In this document: in pieces, positions 1 to 9,599 of the stretch
How positions within the stretch are numbered: the first letter of the stretch is position 1
Layout of the letters: the number at the start of each line of letters is the position of its first letter
The notes under the pieces: model-generated
Told to the model about the DNA's origin: nothing
The model's database searches: none
What the model saw: the letters and a program-made list of their open reading frames with translations, nothing else
Origin: Galerina marginata
Taxonomy: Eukaryota > Basidiomycota > Agaricomycetes > Agaricales > Galerinaceae
Direction of reading: 5' to 3'
Length of the DNA stretch: 64,000 bases
Assembly (NCBI GenBank): GCA_023014335.1
Contig: JAECYW010000027.1
Location: 124,001 to 188,000, forward strand
Made by a program: the position numbers and the translations under genes

Positions 1-379
1 GGGTCACTCATTGAATCAATGATTCTGGTCACAATGTACGTCCCTCATCCTACATTAAATTCTCTATCTCATGCCCTCTGCGACCGATATGATTCTTTAT
101 CAATCATTCACATATTTCTCGAGCCTATCCTGCAGACCTCTTTCCAAGCGGCTTGATGACACCTCGAACCTCTGCTTTGCCTTTCCTGTGCAGCTTGAAT
201 ACAAAGTTTGGTAGGTTTCGGTTACTGCCCCAGGCTGGAGTTGTTTTAATAGGAGCTGTAGTCGCGGAGGTCCGCGACCTCGTCGCTCAAGGACGGCCAA
301 GTCCGAAGCATGAACCTCAAGGTGGGAAGAAGTTCATGATTATCGTTGCCCCTGCTACCTCACAAATTTCCTATTGATC

Positions 380-760
380 AGATCCCCGCGTATAGTCGAG
401 CCACCACTGCGGGCCAGTAGCCCCGGCATATCATTCTCAATCGTTGCACGCGAGCGTACACTTCAGCATCCTATCCACGTCCATCAGCCCACACTTATTC
501 CACCACTCCTGCAGTCTCAAAGGGATCTCGATCTTGACCGACGTTGCCAGTTCTGGCGACCAACCTACAGCGAACCGGGGAAAAAAGTGGTCGTGATTCA
601 AGTTGAAGATGTTACAAAGATGTTGATGGATGCGTGGGCGGTGGCTGAGCGCTGAGGGACGAGAACGGCGTCGTTGTGCAGCGGCGTGAAGGTCAGAGAT
701 TTTTCGGCCTCAGTATGTCAGCGAAAACCTTGATGGGAAAGTTTTCGAAGTATTAAAACC
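380..760 (+). repeat. Family R repeat, partial left-edge copy
   Basis: This stretch matches the tail of the R blocks described further on: a 'GCGGGCC' segment near 410, a 'CAGTTCTGGCGACCAACC'-like segment near 550, and the 'GTGCAGCGGCGTGAAGG' segment near 680 that recurs at about 4.7, 10.4, 21.7, 24.1, 25.7, 33.9, 34.7 and 35.6 kb. No intact reading frame. Bases 760-1660 hold no gene that I recognise. Confidence 0.5.
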
Positions 761-1660
761 CACAACCAACCGGCGGTTTGCCTTCAGCTCAAGTCCTCAA
801 GATATACTAGTAGCTCGGGCCAAATGTTGGGATGTCGTGGAACCTATGTATTCAGTCCCATCTTGGTATCGTTGGAATTGCCATCTGATTGATTTTGACT
901 CGAGTCGTGTTGGAATTCAAATTTTCGATTGTTGGATGCGCGATTTGTTGAAGACGCTTGATGAATATGATGGCATATCTACCTATGCTCGCACAACATG
1001 AGAGCCAGAAGGGACCAGAGTCCTGCAGACTTATATCTCTATCGGGCTTTCAGTGGGCGGTAGTTTCTGTCATTTTCAGGCATGCCGAAACATTCCTCGC
1101 AAGTTTGTCTTCAGTATTTCATAGACTTCTTTAAATAATGTTGGATGTGTTATCTAGTGTGTAAAACAATCAGTGATCCAAACTTACCAAGATGCGGGAA
1201 ATGGCATACCCGATTGGATGCACGAAGGGCGCTTGATTTCAAATTTGGTCCATCGGAGACACATCGTGACGATGAAAATGATGAAAATATTCAGGTGCTC
1301 GTGTTGTCTTCGTACCGACCTTCGTATGTGATTACTCATCCTTAATGATGTACATGCAACCGTGGTACATCTTCACCCTCTTGAACGTGTAGCCGTTTTC
1401 TCCCTCACGCGTACTTATTACCGGATGATGGATGACTGAGTCGATCTATCTTCAGTACAAAAATAACATCCAGGGGGGCGCGATTTGGGCTAGTCAGAAC
1501 ATATGCGAATCCAGAGTCTGCCGTTTGATCATTGTTGGGGAGAATACCACAGGATCTGATGGGTGTCACCAGGATGTTTTGTTCCTAAGCCTTTCCCTCT
1601 GTTGTCCACTGCCGTCTTCCTTGGTTTGTCGAGTCAGGGTCTCCACGACCTACGCAAGAT

Positions 1661-3395
1661 ATGTCGACCCCTACAAGATGGGTTATAGTGGATGATACAG
1701 ATTCTAAAATCCAGTACAGCGGCGCATGGTTCCAAGCTCGCGGCACGCTGGACAATCTTGGCAACTTTGGTACACCTTTTCTGAGCACCTCCCATGGAAT
1801 CAACGCCAACGGCAGTCTTTCTTACACCTTTAGTGGTGAGTTCATTTTTCAATGGGCTTGATATTTATTATTTCTCACTTTCGCGGTCTCATCAAGGTTC
1901 ACGAGTTATCGTATATGGCACGAGCAAAGTTGAGCTACTAAGTGGCACCAATGGACACGATCCTAGTTGGGCCTGCTCAGTCGATGGTGTCAGCATTCCT
2001 CCCAAGGACGCCATAGACTTCTCCGAGAATAATTGGATACTCTGTGAAGCTGATTCGCTTTCTGATGGGCAGCACACTGTCAAGGTCCTGGGCACTGTGT
2101 TGAACCCAAGCAACACGTTCTGGTTCGATCGCTTTAATTACGTCCCATCTTCTAGCGTTTCGCTCGACAATGTTGCCCTTTTCGTGGATTCATCAGACTC
2201 AGCAATTCAGTATGGCAGCGGATGGGGTCCTCTGAGAGATATTGCGGAGATGACGCAGCAGAATGGAGCGAAAGCAACATTCGATTTCACGGGTATGTCT
2301 GGCTAAATTGGAGGGTCGTCTCATGTGGCTGATTTCTCTTTATGCTGCGTAGGGGTGCAGCTTAGTTGGGTTTCTATGATACCAGGAGACGACATCCCCG
2401 GTGCGGAAACTTCTGCGACCTACTCTATTGATGGAGGAACCCCAGTTTCCTTCCTTCTAGCTGGACTAACAGCTGGTGCAATGGAGCCGTACAACCAAAT
2501 TTTCTTCCAAACGCCGCAACTATCGCCTGGAAAACATCACCTAGAAGTCGTTCATGGTGGTAACGGACAAACGACACCTCTCTCTCTAGATTACTTGGTC
2601 ATTCAAAATGCACCAGTGCCAGCCGCCGGATCTTTTGGCACCACAAGTGCGTCAGGCACATCAGTTGTTTCCGGATCGAGTTCATCAAGCGCAAGCTCGA
2701 CCGCGTCCGCAGGGTCATCTACGACAACTTCTGGAACGCCTGCAGGCGGTAGTATTACCGCTGTGTCTACTACATCAAGTGGTGGCACTTCGGGTTTGCC
2801 AAATAATACTGCCTTGCCGAATACAAGCATGGGTTTACGTTCGCCGACTACAAAGTCAAAGGCTCCAATAGGAGCAATTGCCGGGGGTGTTATTGGCGGT
2901 GTAATCGTGATAATTGCTCTAGTCGCTCTCTTTCTTTTCCTGCGGCGGCGAGGGAGGAAGCAAGAAAATGCTGTGGATTATCGTCCAGTGGCTTCCCCGA
3001 GCACTGTTGAACCATTCAATACCCTCCCGTCAGCACCAGCATCACACCAGGTTCAACAGCCTTCCTCACTCCCCAACCGTCCCCCCGTTCATTTTTACCC
3101 AATTCAAACAACTGGAAAGGTTGCCCAGGCTGCCCTCACAGCAAAACATTATGCGGTATCGCAGTCATTTACGACACAATCACCTCATCTCAATTCGAGT
3201 TTCGCGTCCAATCAACTTCTGACCTCTGGCTTAGATGGTGTCGCTGTTCCCTCTGGATTGTTTGAAGATGAAAGTGTCCCCCAGAGCGGTTCTGTACCTG
3301 GGCGTGTGGTCCGTCATGAAGACAGTGGGCTCCGATTACCAGCTCGAGAGGAGGAAACAGTATTGGAACTCCCACCGCTATATACCCAAGGTTAA
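1661..3395 (+). CDS. Single-pass membrane protein with lectin-like ectodomain (537 aa)
   Basis: Three exons, 1661-1835, 1897-2292 and 2353-3395, give one frame of 537 codons; both introns are 60 nt with GTGAGT/AAG and GTATGT/TAG borders. The first half has two related segments beginning 'VDDTDSKIQYSGAW' and 'VDSSDSAIQYGSGW', each followed by beta-rich sequence, like the galactose-binding-type ectodomains of basidiomycete single-pass proteins. A Ser/Thr-rich stalk follows (about residues 285-360), then a helix starting 'APIGAIAGGVIGGVIVI' and the basic stop-transfer RRRGRKQ. The roughly 150-residue tail is Pro/Ser-rich and ends in an acidic segment. I see no clear N-terminal signal peptide, so topology rests on the helix and the charge pattern. 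The gene at 29.5 kb is a paralogue with the same exon 1 length (175 nt) and the same intron phases. The molecular role is unknown; a surface sensor or wall-associated protein is only a guess. Confidence 0.8.
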
Positions 3396-3734
3396 AATTT
3401 TTTTAATTAGGATTACCAAGTCCGTGTTTTGTAGCATTCCTGTTCTGTCATCGTGCTTGCGATCACCCGTTTACATTATGCTTTTTTGATTACTTGTCTA
3501 CCTTGAGGAACGTATTAATTTAGCTTACTTAGAGACCCACAACACCTCCGCCTGCGGGTTCAGCAGGAAGACCAGCTCAGGACCCATCTCTCTTCCTCGC
3601 TTATAAGGATATAGGGTACACCTTCGCGCCAACAGCCCCATGCATCGAGAGGCAGTAATAGTAGTATGCTACCACCCAACTTTTGCTCTCGCTACTGGTC
3701 ATCATATCTAGGCCCTAGCTGTATCTGTGCTATT
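3396..3734. other. 3' flank, no gene seen
   Basis: Sequence between the membrane protein gene and the next R block. I see no reading frame, RNA gene or repeat here. Confidence 0.4.
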
Positions 3735-5780
3735 CCCTCCTCCCTCCTGCTCAAGAAGCAGATGAATAGCCGACGTCAGGACGTCCAGGTGTAATCGGTG
3801 GTACGACATCGAAAAGCTCGACCGCAGGATAGGGTCAGGCCCCAGAAATGTCGGAAAAACGTCGACAGATCATTCATTGGCTCCTAGGTGCAATATGACG
3901 AGAAAAGACGCGGTTCAGACGCTTGGGAATCGCTTTATGGAGGCCAGATACCCATAATTTGGCGCGGGAAGGGACAAGGTGAGGTTTCGAAAAAATGACA
4001 GTCATGTGGAGAAATAAAGAGAACAAATCGTCGACAACAGAAGGGTGCAAAGATTGATCGTAGGTACAGTTGCACGCGCTGGCTGAGCCTGGTCCAGTAT
4101 ATGAAGCGATGGTTGAATTGCGATGACATCTGCGAATAGTCCAAAGTGGAATTGTCCATTGAAAAGCTAAAATCGAGGACAGAAAGGCGGGCTACGCTAT
4201 TTTTGATGTCTTAAACACTGAGGCCGACGATGACAAGGTAGATCATCCAGAAGAATCGAGGCTAAGATTGATACTAGAGCGATGACGTGGCCCAGGCAGT
4301 CGACGAATAGGCGGGTACGTGGAATTCGGTGTTCGAAGCACCAAGCATGACGATCGTAAGAGTGATTATCCTAACGAACGAACGGAGGCCAGAAAATAGA
4401 TTCGAAAACCTAGCTTCCGAAATTCAGACACCACCGCAGGCCGGTAGTTCCGCTACGCCGTCTCCTCCTCTTCCTCCTCTTCAGTTGTGAACATAACCTT
4501 CAGCCACCAATTTACGCACATCACCCTGGCGTCTACGACCAGCCTTGCCTCCCACCATCGATTCCAGTGGCACCGATAGTCTCTCCATCATAATAGAATG
4601 TTTCCAGTTCCGGCGATCAACCCACACCAAACTGGGGAAACGGACCTTGAATGGACACGTGGACGGTGAAAAAGGGACGAAAACAGCATCGTCGTGCAGC
4701 AGCGTGAAAGCCAGAAGTTTCATCGCTGGCCAATTGGACGAGGGTGGATAGTCAGACAGGTTAGACGTAACGTGAAAGGAGGAGCAGTAAGAGCTAGCCA
4801 GCCAGCTAGCACCGGTAGTCGAGACATATGTGTAGTCGATGGCACCGAGAACACCAGGGATAAAATCCTTTTGTCGAGGGAGTGATGGATGTCAGTGCAT
4901 CGCCCCATTCTGGTGGTCAATCAATACCGACAAGCTTGTTCGATTGGGAATCCTGACCTCAGGACTGCAACACCTGATGTGTAAAAGACCCAAGTCCCAT
5001 ATTCGAAGTTCAGCCCGACGTGGAACATAGTCTACACTGGTGGAGAGGATGCGCATGGCCTTGGTGGATGCTCTGACGGATGAAGAGTCTACATTTGAAG
5101 TTTATGAGCTTGGGATAAGTGGCGTAGGGAAACCGACTCACGAATGGTGATGGTGGGCCAAATATGGGGAGGTAGGATACGAAGTCGACTGTACGCGGGA
5201 TAGGAACCTGGTTTACCTTCAGACACCACCAAATCCTGCCCACAAGCACCAGCAGAGCTGTCCTTTCGCGCTTCAAGTTCGCGCATGTCTCCTTCAGCTC
5301 GACATTGGGACGGTAACGAAGCGTAGCCAGAGCCCGACAAGCAGGAAAGCCTTCCAGGAATATTTCAGTCAAGAAACTGCGCAAGAAAAGATCAATAACA
5401 CAATTTTTGTTACTCTTCCCTTAGTAAACTCAGAACTAACCCGCTCCTACCAAAACAGCACTGAAATACTGTGGAAATGCCAAACGTTCCGAATCAGATT
5501 AAGAGGGCGAGGATGGGTAATGGAACCTGAAAAAAATGATGCCAAGTTATCTAGCGATGGTGGGTAGACGATGAGAAAAATATTTGAAGGCCAACCACCG
5601 TCTAGTTATCACTTCCAGGAGAGAACGAAACGGGTTCGATACGTTAGTAATAGGAAAACGGTCAGCCATGATGAAAGTGGAAGTAAGGAGTGATTCGATT
5701 GTCGCTGTTTGCTTTGAATGCCAAAGCAAAGCGTTTCGGCCTCGGTGTTCCTGACTTCTAATTTTGGACTCCGGAACCAT
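3735..5780 (+). repeat. Family R repeat block
   Basis: Decayed R block. Landmarks in order: a segment near 3790-3950 shared with about 20.73-20.87 and 32.72-32.88 kb (contains 'AAGACGCGGTTCAGA'); the core 'GAGGCCGACGATGACAAGG' near 4205; the pyrimidine-rich 'TCTCCTCCTCTTCC' near 4460; the minus-strand peptide 'LAFTLLHDDAV' near 4720-4690; and the end segment 'GTTTGCTTTGAATGCCAAAGC' near 5705, which recurs at about 27.32, 37.22 and 42.58 kb. Frames are broken, so no CDS is called. Confidence 0.6.
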
Positions 5781-6172
5781 CCGGCTTCAAGCTGGTGTCA
5801 CTGATTCATTCGCCGAAATCTGCTCATCTTGCTGCAGTCACGGTCATTATTAACGACAGAAAACTTGAACATCAGCTCGTGTAACCTCTTTTCCTTGCGA
5901 CCTTGCTTGCGACACCAAACGAGTCTGCCTGTGCAACTCCTTTGCAATCAGTGTCATTCAACAGTTTCAACTTGGAGCACGTCTTGTGCCCCTGCATCAG
6001 AACAAGAACCATCAGATACATGTAAAGTGCGGCTAGTCAATTTCGTTCATCACGAAATCGTTTGTAATTATAAGAAAGCTCGCTCTTGTTCTTTCACTTC
6101 TTCGGTCTCACTCTTCAAGTGACTGTTACTCTATTGCTGACCCCGCCTTGGCCTTGGTATTTCTTCTTTTAG

Positions 6173-6884
6173 GCGGCAGTGTTACTTTATTTTCCATCCA
6201 AGAAATCACAGACTCGATGAGTAACGCGTCAGCCCCTGCGACTTACTTGATTGACCAAGGCACGCCGGTATCTTTTGTTGTCCCAACTCTTCCAGCTTTC
6301 AACACGTCTTTTATGAACCAAATCGCCTTCCAAACACCTCAATTTTCGCTTGGAAAACATCGCGCCACTGTAGTCTACGGTGCAAACGAAACCACAGCTC
6401 CCCGGAGTTTTGCATACTTCGTAATCCAGAACTCCACCATACCTAGTTCGTCAACCGATAGTGATCCGGGTATGAGGTCCCAAAGTTGAACGGCGGAGTC
6501 GAAGTCAAAGCCCCGAATCGGAACTGTCGCGAGATCCGTTGTGGGTGGCATTCTAGTGGTATTGACTTCTTTCCTTCTTCTTCTCTTTTTCCAGCGACGG
6601 GCGAGGGGACGAAAAAAAATTCATCCACATAGCGCATCACACGCCGACATTTCTCTACCTGGAGTCACTATTCCTATTCAAACAACTGGAACAGTAGTCA
6701 GGGCAGACCAGATTCCTGATGTTGCTACTGTCGTATCGGGGCCCTATTATGAGAGAGCGACGCCTCTCCGGAGTGGTCCACGTTTTCTGCGGAGATCCAT
6801 CATGAAGATAGTGGTGTCACATTACCAGACGCCGAACTGGTGGTAGAATTCCCGCCACAATATACCCCTGGATGGCATCGATAG
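6173..6884 (+). pseudogene. Decayed paralogue of the lectin-like membrane protein
   Basis: From a TAG acceptor at 6172 the sequence reads like the last exon of the 1.66-kb gene: 'YLIDQGTPVSFVVP' matches YSIDGGTPVSFLLA, 'NQIAFQTPQFSLGKHRA' matches NQIFFQTPQLSPGKHHL, and 'FAYFVIQNS' matches LDYLVIQNA. The frame hits an in-frame TGA at 6487-6489 and then continues in the same frame through the membrane helix ('VVGGILVVLTSFLLLLFF') and the basic RRARGRKK. Near 6800 the conserved acidic C-terminus (EDSG..LPDAELVVEFPPQYTPG) is in another frame, so there is at least one stop and one shift. The two upstream exons are missing or eroded; 5900-6000 holds only a faint, out-of-frame match ('SVSFNSF'). Confidence 0.75.
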
Positions 6885-7303
6885 TCTTCAGCTTATATTT
6901 CTTACTGCCTCTTTTAAGTCGTGTTAATTATTGCTCTGGTAATTTTGCTCATAACATTTGAGTCCCACCTTATTGGTAAACATTATGACCAAATTGGAGT
7001 TCAGAATTAGAATCATATTGTATATGTGGATCGTCGACTTTCTAGTGCTTCGCCACCCGAGTGGTCGTTACATTTTTACAATTCGAAGCCAGAAAGGAGT
7101 GAGATCCCGTCAAACTGGCATCAAGCCAGAATAATATTCGGTTCATGCATATAACTGCTTATATGTTCGCCGTCCATCCAAACGCGTGGGGTGACTTCCA
7201 AAGTTCCAGACATTTATAATTAATGTCTGGCAACAATATGGCTATAACTACTATGCTATAGCTATTTACGTTCGGGTCACCAAGCCAAATTTGCCGATCT
7301 GAC
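6885..7303. other. Intergenic, no gene seen
   Basis: AT-rich sequence between the pseudogene and the 3' end of the arabinofuranosidase gene on the other strand. It presumably contains the 3' ends of both transcripts; I see no distinct feature. Confidence 0.4.
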
Positions 7304-8800
7304 TTAAGCAAAGCCGTTGCTAATCACCCAGCTCACATCATCATTGAACAAGGCGGTGGCATCAAAGTCGTGAACACCGCCATTGCTCGCAACAAATAGT
7401 ACGGCGTTGAAGTGACGGAAATAGCGGGTCGGGAAGCTCCATGATCGAATCGAGTTGCCCTGGCCATTGAGGCCAGCCTGCGGACAGTACGTGGCGTCTT
7501 CATGGAACAGCTTGCTGCCGTCGTTGGCGTTGAGGAGGAGGTTGAAGTTGGAGTGCCTTATGAAGCTCCCGGGGGTGTCAACGGACTCGAACGAGAAGCA
7601 GGCGCTGTTCCCAAGACCGGTGCGAACTATCCAACTTGCCTGCTGTTTGAGGGCGGTGCTGCTGGTTGAGGTGACGACTTGGGTGTTAACGGTGGCGCCG
7701 GTGTGGGTGATGAAGCGCGTCGTACAGCAGGCTGTAGTGGCCCGAAACGAGATGGAGGAACCGACGGTGAGGGCGGGGCCGCTGGTCATGGACGTGGTGG
7801 CGTAACGGGCAGCTACAATGTTCGCCTGCACTGCATTTTCGGTGGCGTCGGACGGAAAGCCAGAGGTCATCACGCCTTCGTAGAACGTGCCTTGGGCGCC
7901 GTTGCTGTTGTCTCCACCAATGCCAAGAATGATAGCGCCCTCTTTACTCATCGGGCTGTAACCAGCCACATTCGGGCGTGCACCGTCGAAGAACGTCGAC
8001 AGCGAGCCTGACGTAGCGTCTGCCCCGCGGATCGCCCAATGGTTCGGCTGCCCTTTGACGACAGCAGTGACGAACCGCTGGGTGATTGACTGGTCTCCGG
8101 TGTTTAACCCAACGTTGGAACCAGAGAACAGGCCGTTCTCGAGATCCGCCATGATCCAAGGGCCGCTGCCCGAGCCAATGCCCGAGCCAGTTGCATCGCC
8201 AAAGTAGATGGCTTCCATATGGCCATTTCCTGTATCGAGACTGCTTGTTTCTGCGTTACCGTAGTCGAAGCAGCAGTTGCCGTTAAAGTGGGTCCCATCG
8301 AAGACCGCGTACATCCCCTGGGCTGCGTCGCCTTTCGCGGTGCCGCTGGCGGCATTGTTGCGGTAGCCGCTTCCTGGAAAAAGGAAGACGCCATACGCCT
8401 TCTGACCGTTCAGCGTGACTGGAGCGCCAGTAGCGCTGGTGAGGGTATCGAATCCATTGGCTTCCGGTCCGTTAAAACCGCCTGGCGGAGCCTGGGTAAG
8501 GTGATTACCGCGACCGGATTGGTCGAAAATAGTCGTGATGATGCAGGTCGTACTGGCGCAGAAGGAGTCTTGAGCGGCTGCGTTGGCAACGCCGCCAGCA
8601 GACAGCACTGAGATGTTGATCGCTGTATTATCGGAGCCGCGTTGCACCTGGTATAGGACGCCGCTGTAAGCGTTGAACAGAGCGCGAGTTGTGCTGTGTG
8701 CGGCGACGCAGGGAGTGCCGCCGGATGCGTAAATGTCGCAGGGGCCAGCAGCAACAAGGGAGCTTGTGGCAATGAGCACTAGGGCGAGTAACGTGCGCAT
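7304..8800 (-). CDS. abfB: Alpha-L-arabinofuranosidase B, GH54 with CBM42
   Basis: Secreted enzyme that removes terminal alpha-L-arabinofuranosyl groups from arabinoxylan and arabinan side chains. The protein follows fungal AbfB along its whole length: a signal peptide (MRTLLALVLIATSSLVAAG), the GH54 beta-sandwich from 'PCDIYASGGTPCVAAHSTTRA' on, and a C-terminal arabinose-binding CBM42 from about residue 340 (segments 'SFESVDTPGSFIRH' and 'FHEDATYCPQ'). Counted from the Met at 8800, the nucleophile of Aspergillus AbfB, Glu221, falls in 'ADLENGLFSG' and the acid/base Asp297 in 'GIGGDNSNGAQG'. This exact numbering is why I prefer 8800 to the in-frame Met at 8830. Length 498 aa, against about 499 for the family. 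The gene has no intron and is visibly more GC-rich than its surroundings, unlike every other intact gene here; transfer or a retro-copy are possible. No frame damage seen. Confidence 0.96.
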   Translation of the reverse strand: MRTLLALVLIATSSLVAAGPCDIYASGGTPCVAAHSTTRALFNAYSGVLYQVQRGSDNTAINISVLSAGGVANAAAQDSFCASTTCIITTIFDQSGRGNHLTQAPPGGFNGPEANGFDTLTSATGAPVTLNGQKAYGVFLFPGSGYRNNAASGTAKGDAAQGMYAVFDGTHFNGNCCFDYGNAETSSLDTGNGHMEAIYFGDATGSGIGSGSGPWIMADLENGLFSGSNVGLNTGDQSITQRFVTAVVKGQPNHWAIRGADATSGSLSTFFDGARPNVAGYSPMSKEGAIILGIGGDNSNGAQGTFYEGVMTSGFPSDATENAVQANIVAARYATTSMTSGPALTVGSSISFRATTACCTTRFITHTGATVNTQVVTSTSSTALKQQASWIVRTGLGNSACFSFESVDTPGSFIRHSNFNLLLNANDGSKLFHEDATYCPQAGLNGQGNSIRSWSFPTRYFRHFNAVLFVASNGGVHDFDATALFNDDVSWVISNGFA

Positions 8801-9239
8801 ATTTAAATGGGAGAACGGTGGAATGGGCATTGTCGTCTTTTAAGTCGCACAGTTATTAAGCAGTATGGTTAGGTCAGGTATATTTACTACCTGGCGAAGG
8901 GCTAGGTAAGTCCCGACCAGCGAGGGCACACGGGACGCAGGAGTGCGAAGTATGTTTCCTGGCACCGTATGAGTTCGATCATGGGGGCTTTACATGTGAC
9001 GAAACCAGCTGCATGGTGGCAGAAAGTGTGGAATGGGTAGCGAGGGAAATTGTTATATTCTATTTTCTTCCTTGGAATAGTTACTTCTTTACTCGACTCT
9101 CACATAATATTAATACATACCTCTCACAAGTCCCGATCCATCATCCTCTCGATAATAAAGGTATTGGAAAATGTCATAGTATAGGCGGATGCGTTATAAA
9201 ATAACCAAGTTTGCGAGCTACAAATGCGTCAGGATGAGA
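8801..9239. other. Upstream region of abfB
   Basis: It holds the abfB promoter on the minus strand. I cannot point to a convincing TATA box or a carbon-catabolite site. The 9000-9200 part is AT-rich and shows no gene. Confidence 0.35.
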
Positions 9240-9560
9240 AGACCGAAGGTGATAGATTTCATACTAATGTGGTCAATCGATCAATCGACTTATGGCCCAG
9301 TTTGCCTAATTTCAGGTTATAAACCTCCATGCTATCTGCAAGGATACCAGTGATCAGGCAACAAGCGACAAGGAAGTAAGAAATCGACGCACAGTTTATG
9401 TTTGGGCCGAGGTGACGTTGATGGAAGAGCCACCCAAGGTGACTCAGTCGGAGAGGCTGTTCGTTTGTTGTTAGCACAATATCAACGGTAATGCCAACAT
9501 AGAAACGAACCAAAATAACTGCTGCTCTCGCTGCCTTCCTCACGTCCACCCCTTAACCTG
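9240..9560 (-). repeat. Segment shared with 62.95-63.35 kb
   Basis: On the minus strand the peptide 'VDIVLTTNEQPLRLSHLG' and a following 'ISYFLVACCLI' match 'IDIVLIANEQLPLRPIHLG' and 'ISYCLVGGLPD' at 63.33-63.09 kb. Both copies directly precede an R block. The matched peptide looks like part of a membrane protein, but neither copy gives a complete gene. Probably a gene fragment carried with the repeat family. Confidence 0.55.
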
Positions 9561-9599
9561 CCACCCAAATGCCCCAGCCGTCCATCTGCAGACTATAAT

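Noticed and set aside
5590..5660. tRNA-like 'GGGTTCGATAC' string
   Set aside because: Flanking bases do not fold into acceptor, D and anticodon stems. No tRNA gene is supported anywhere in the window.
7455..8611. Plus-strand frames opposite the arabinofuranosidase
   Set aside because: Shadows of a GC-rich coding strand; the minus strand has an intact GH54 with correct catalytic residues.
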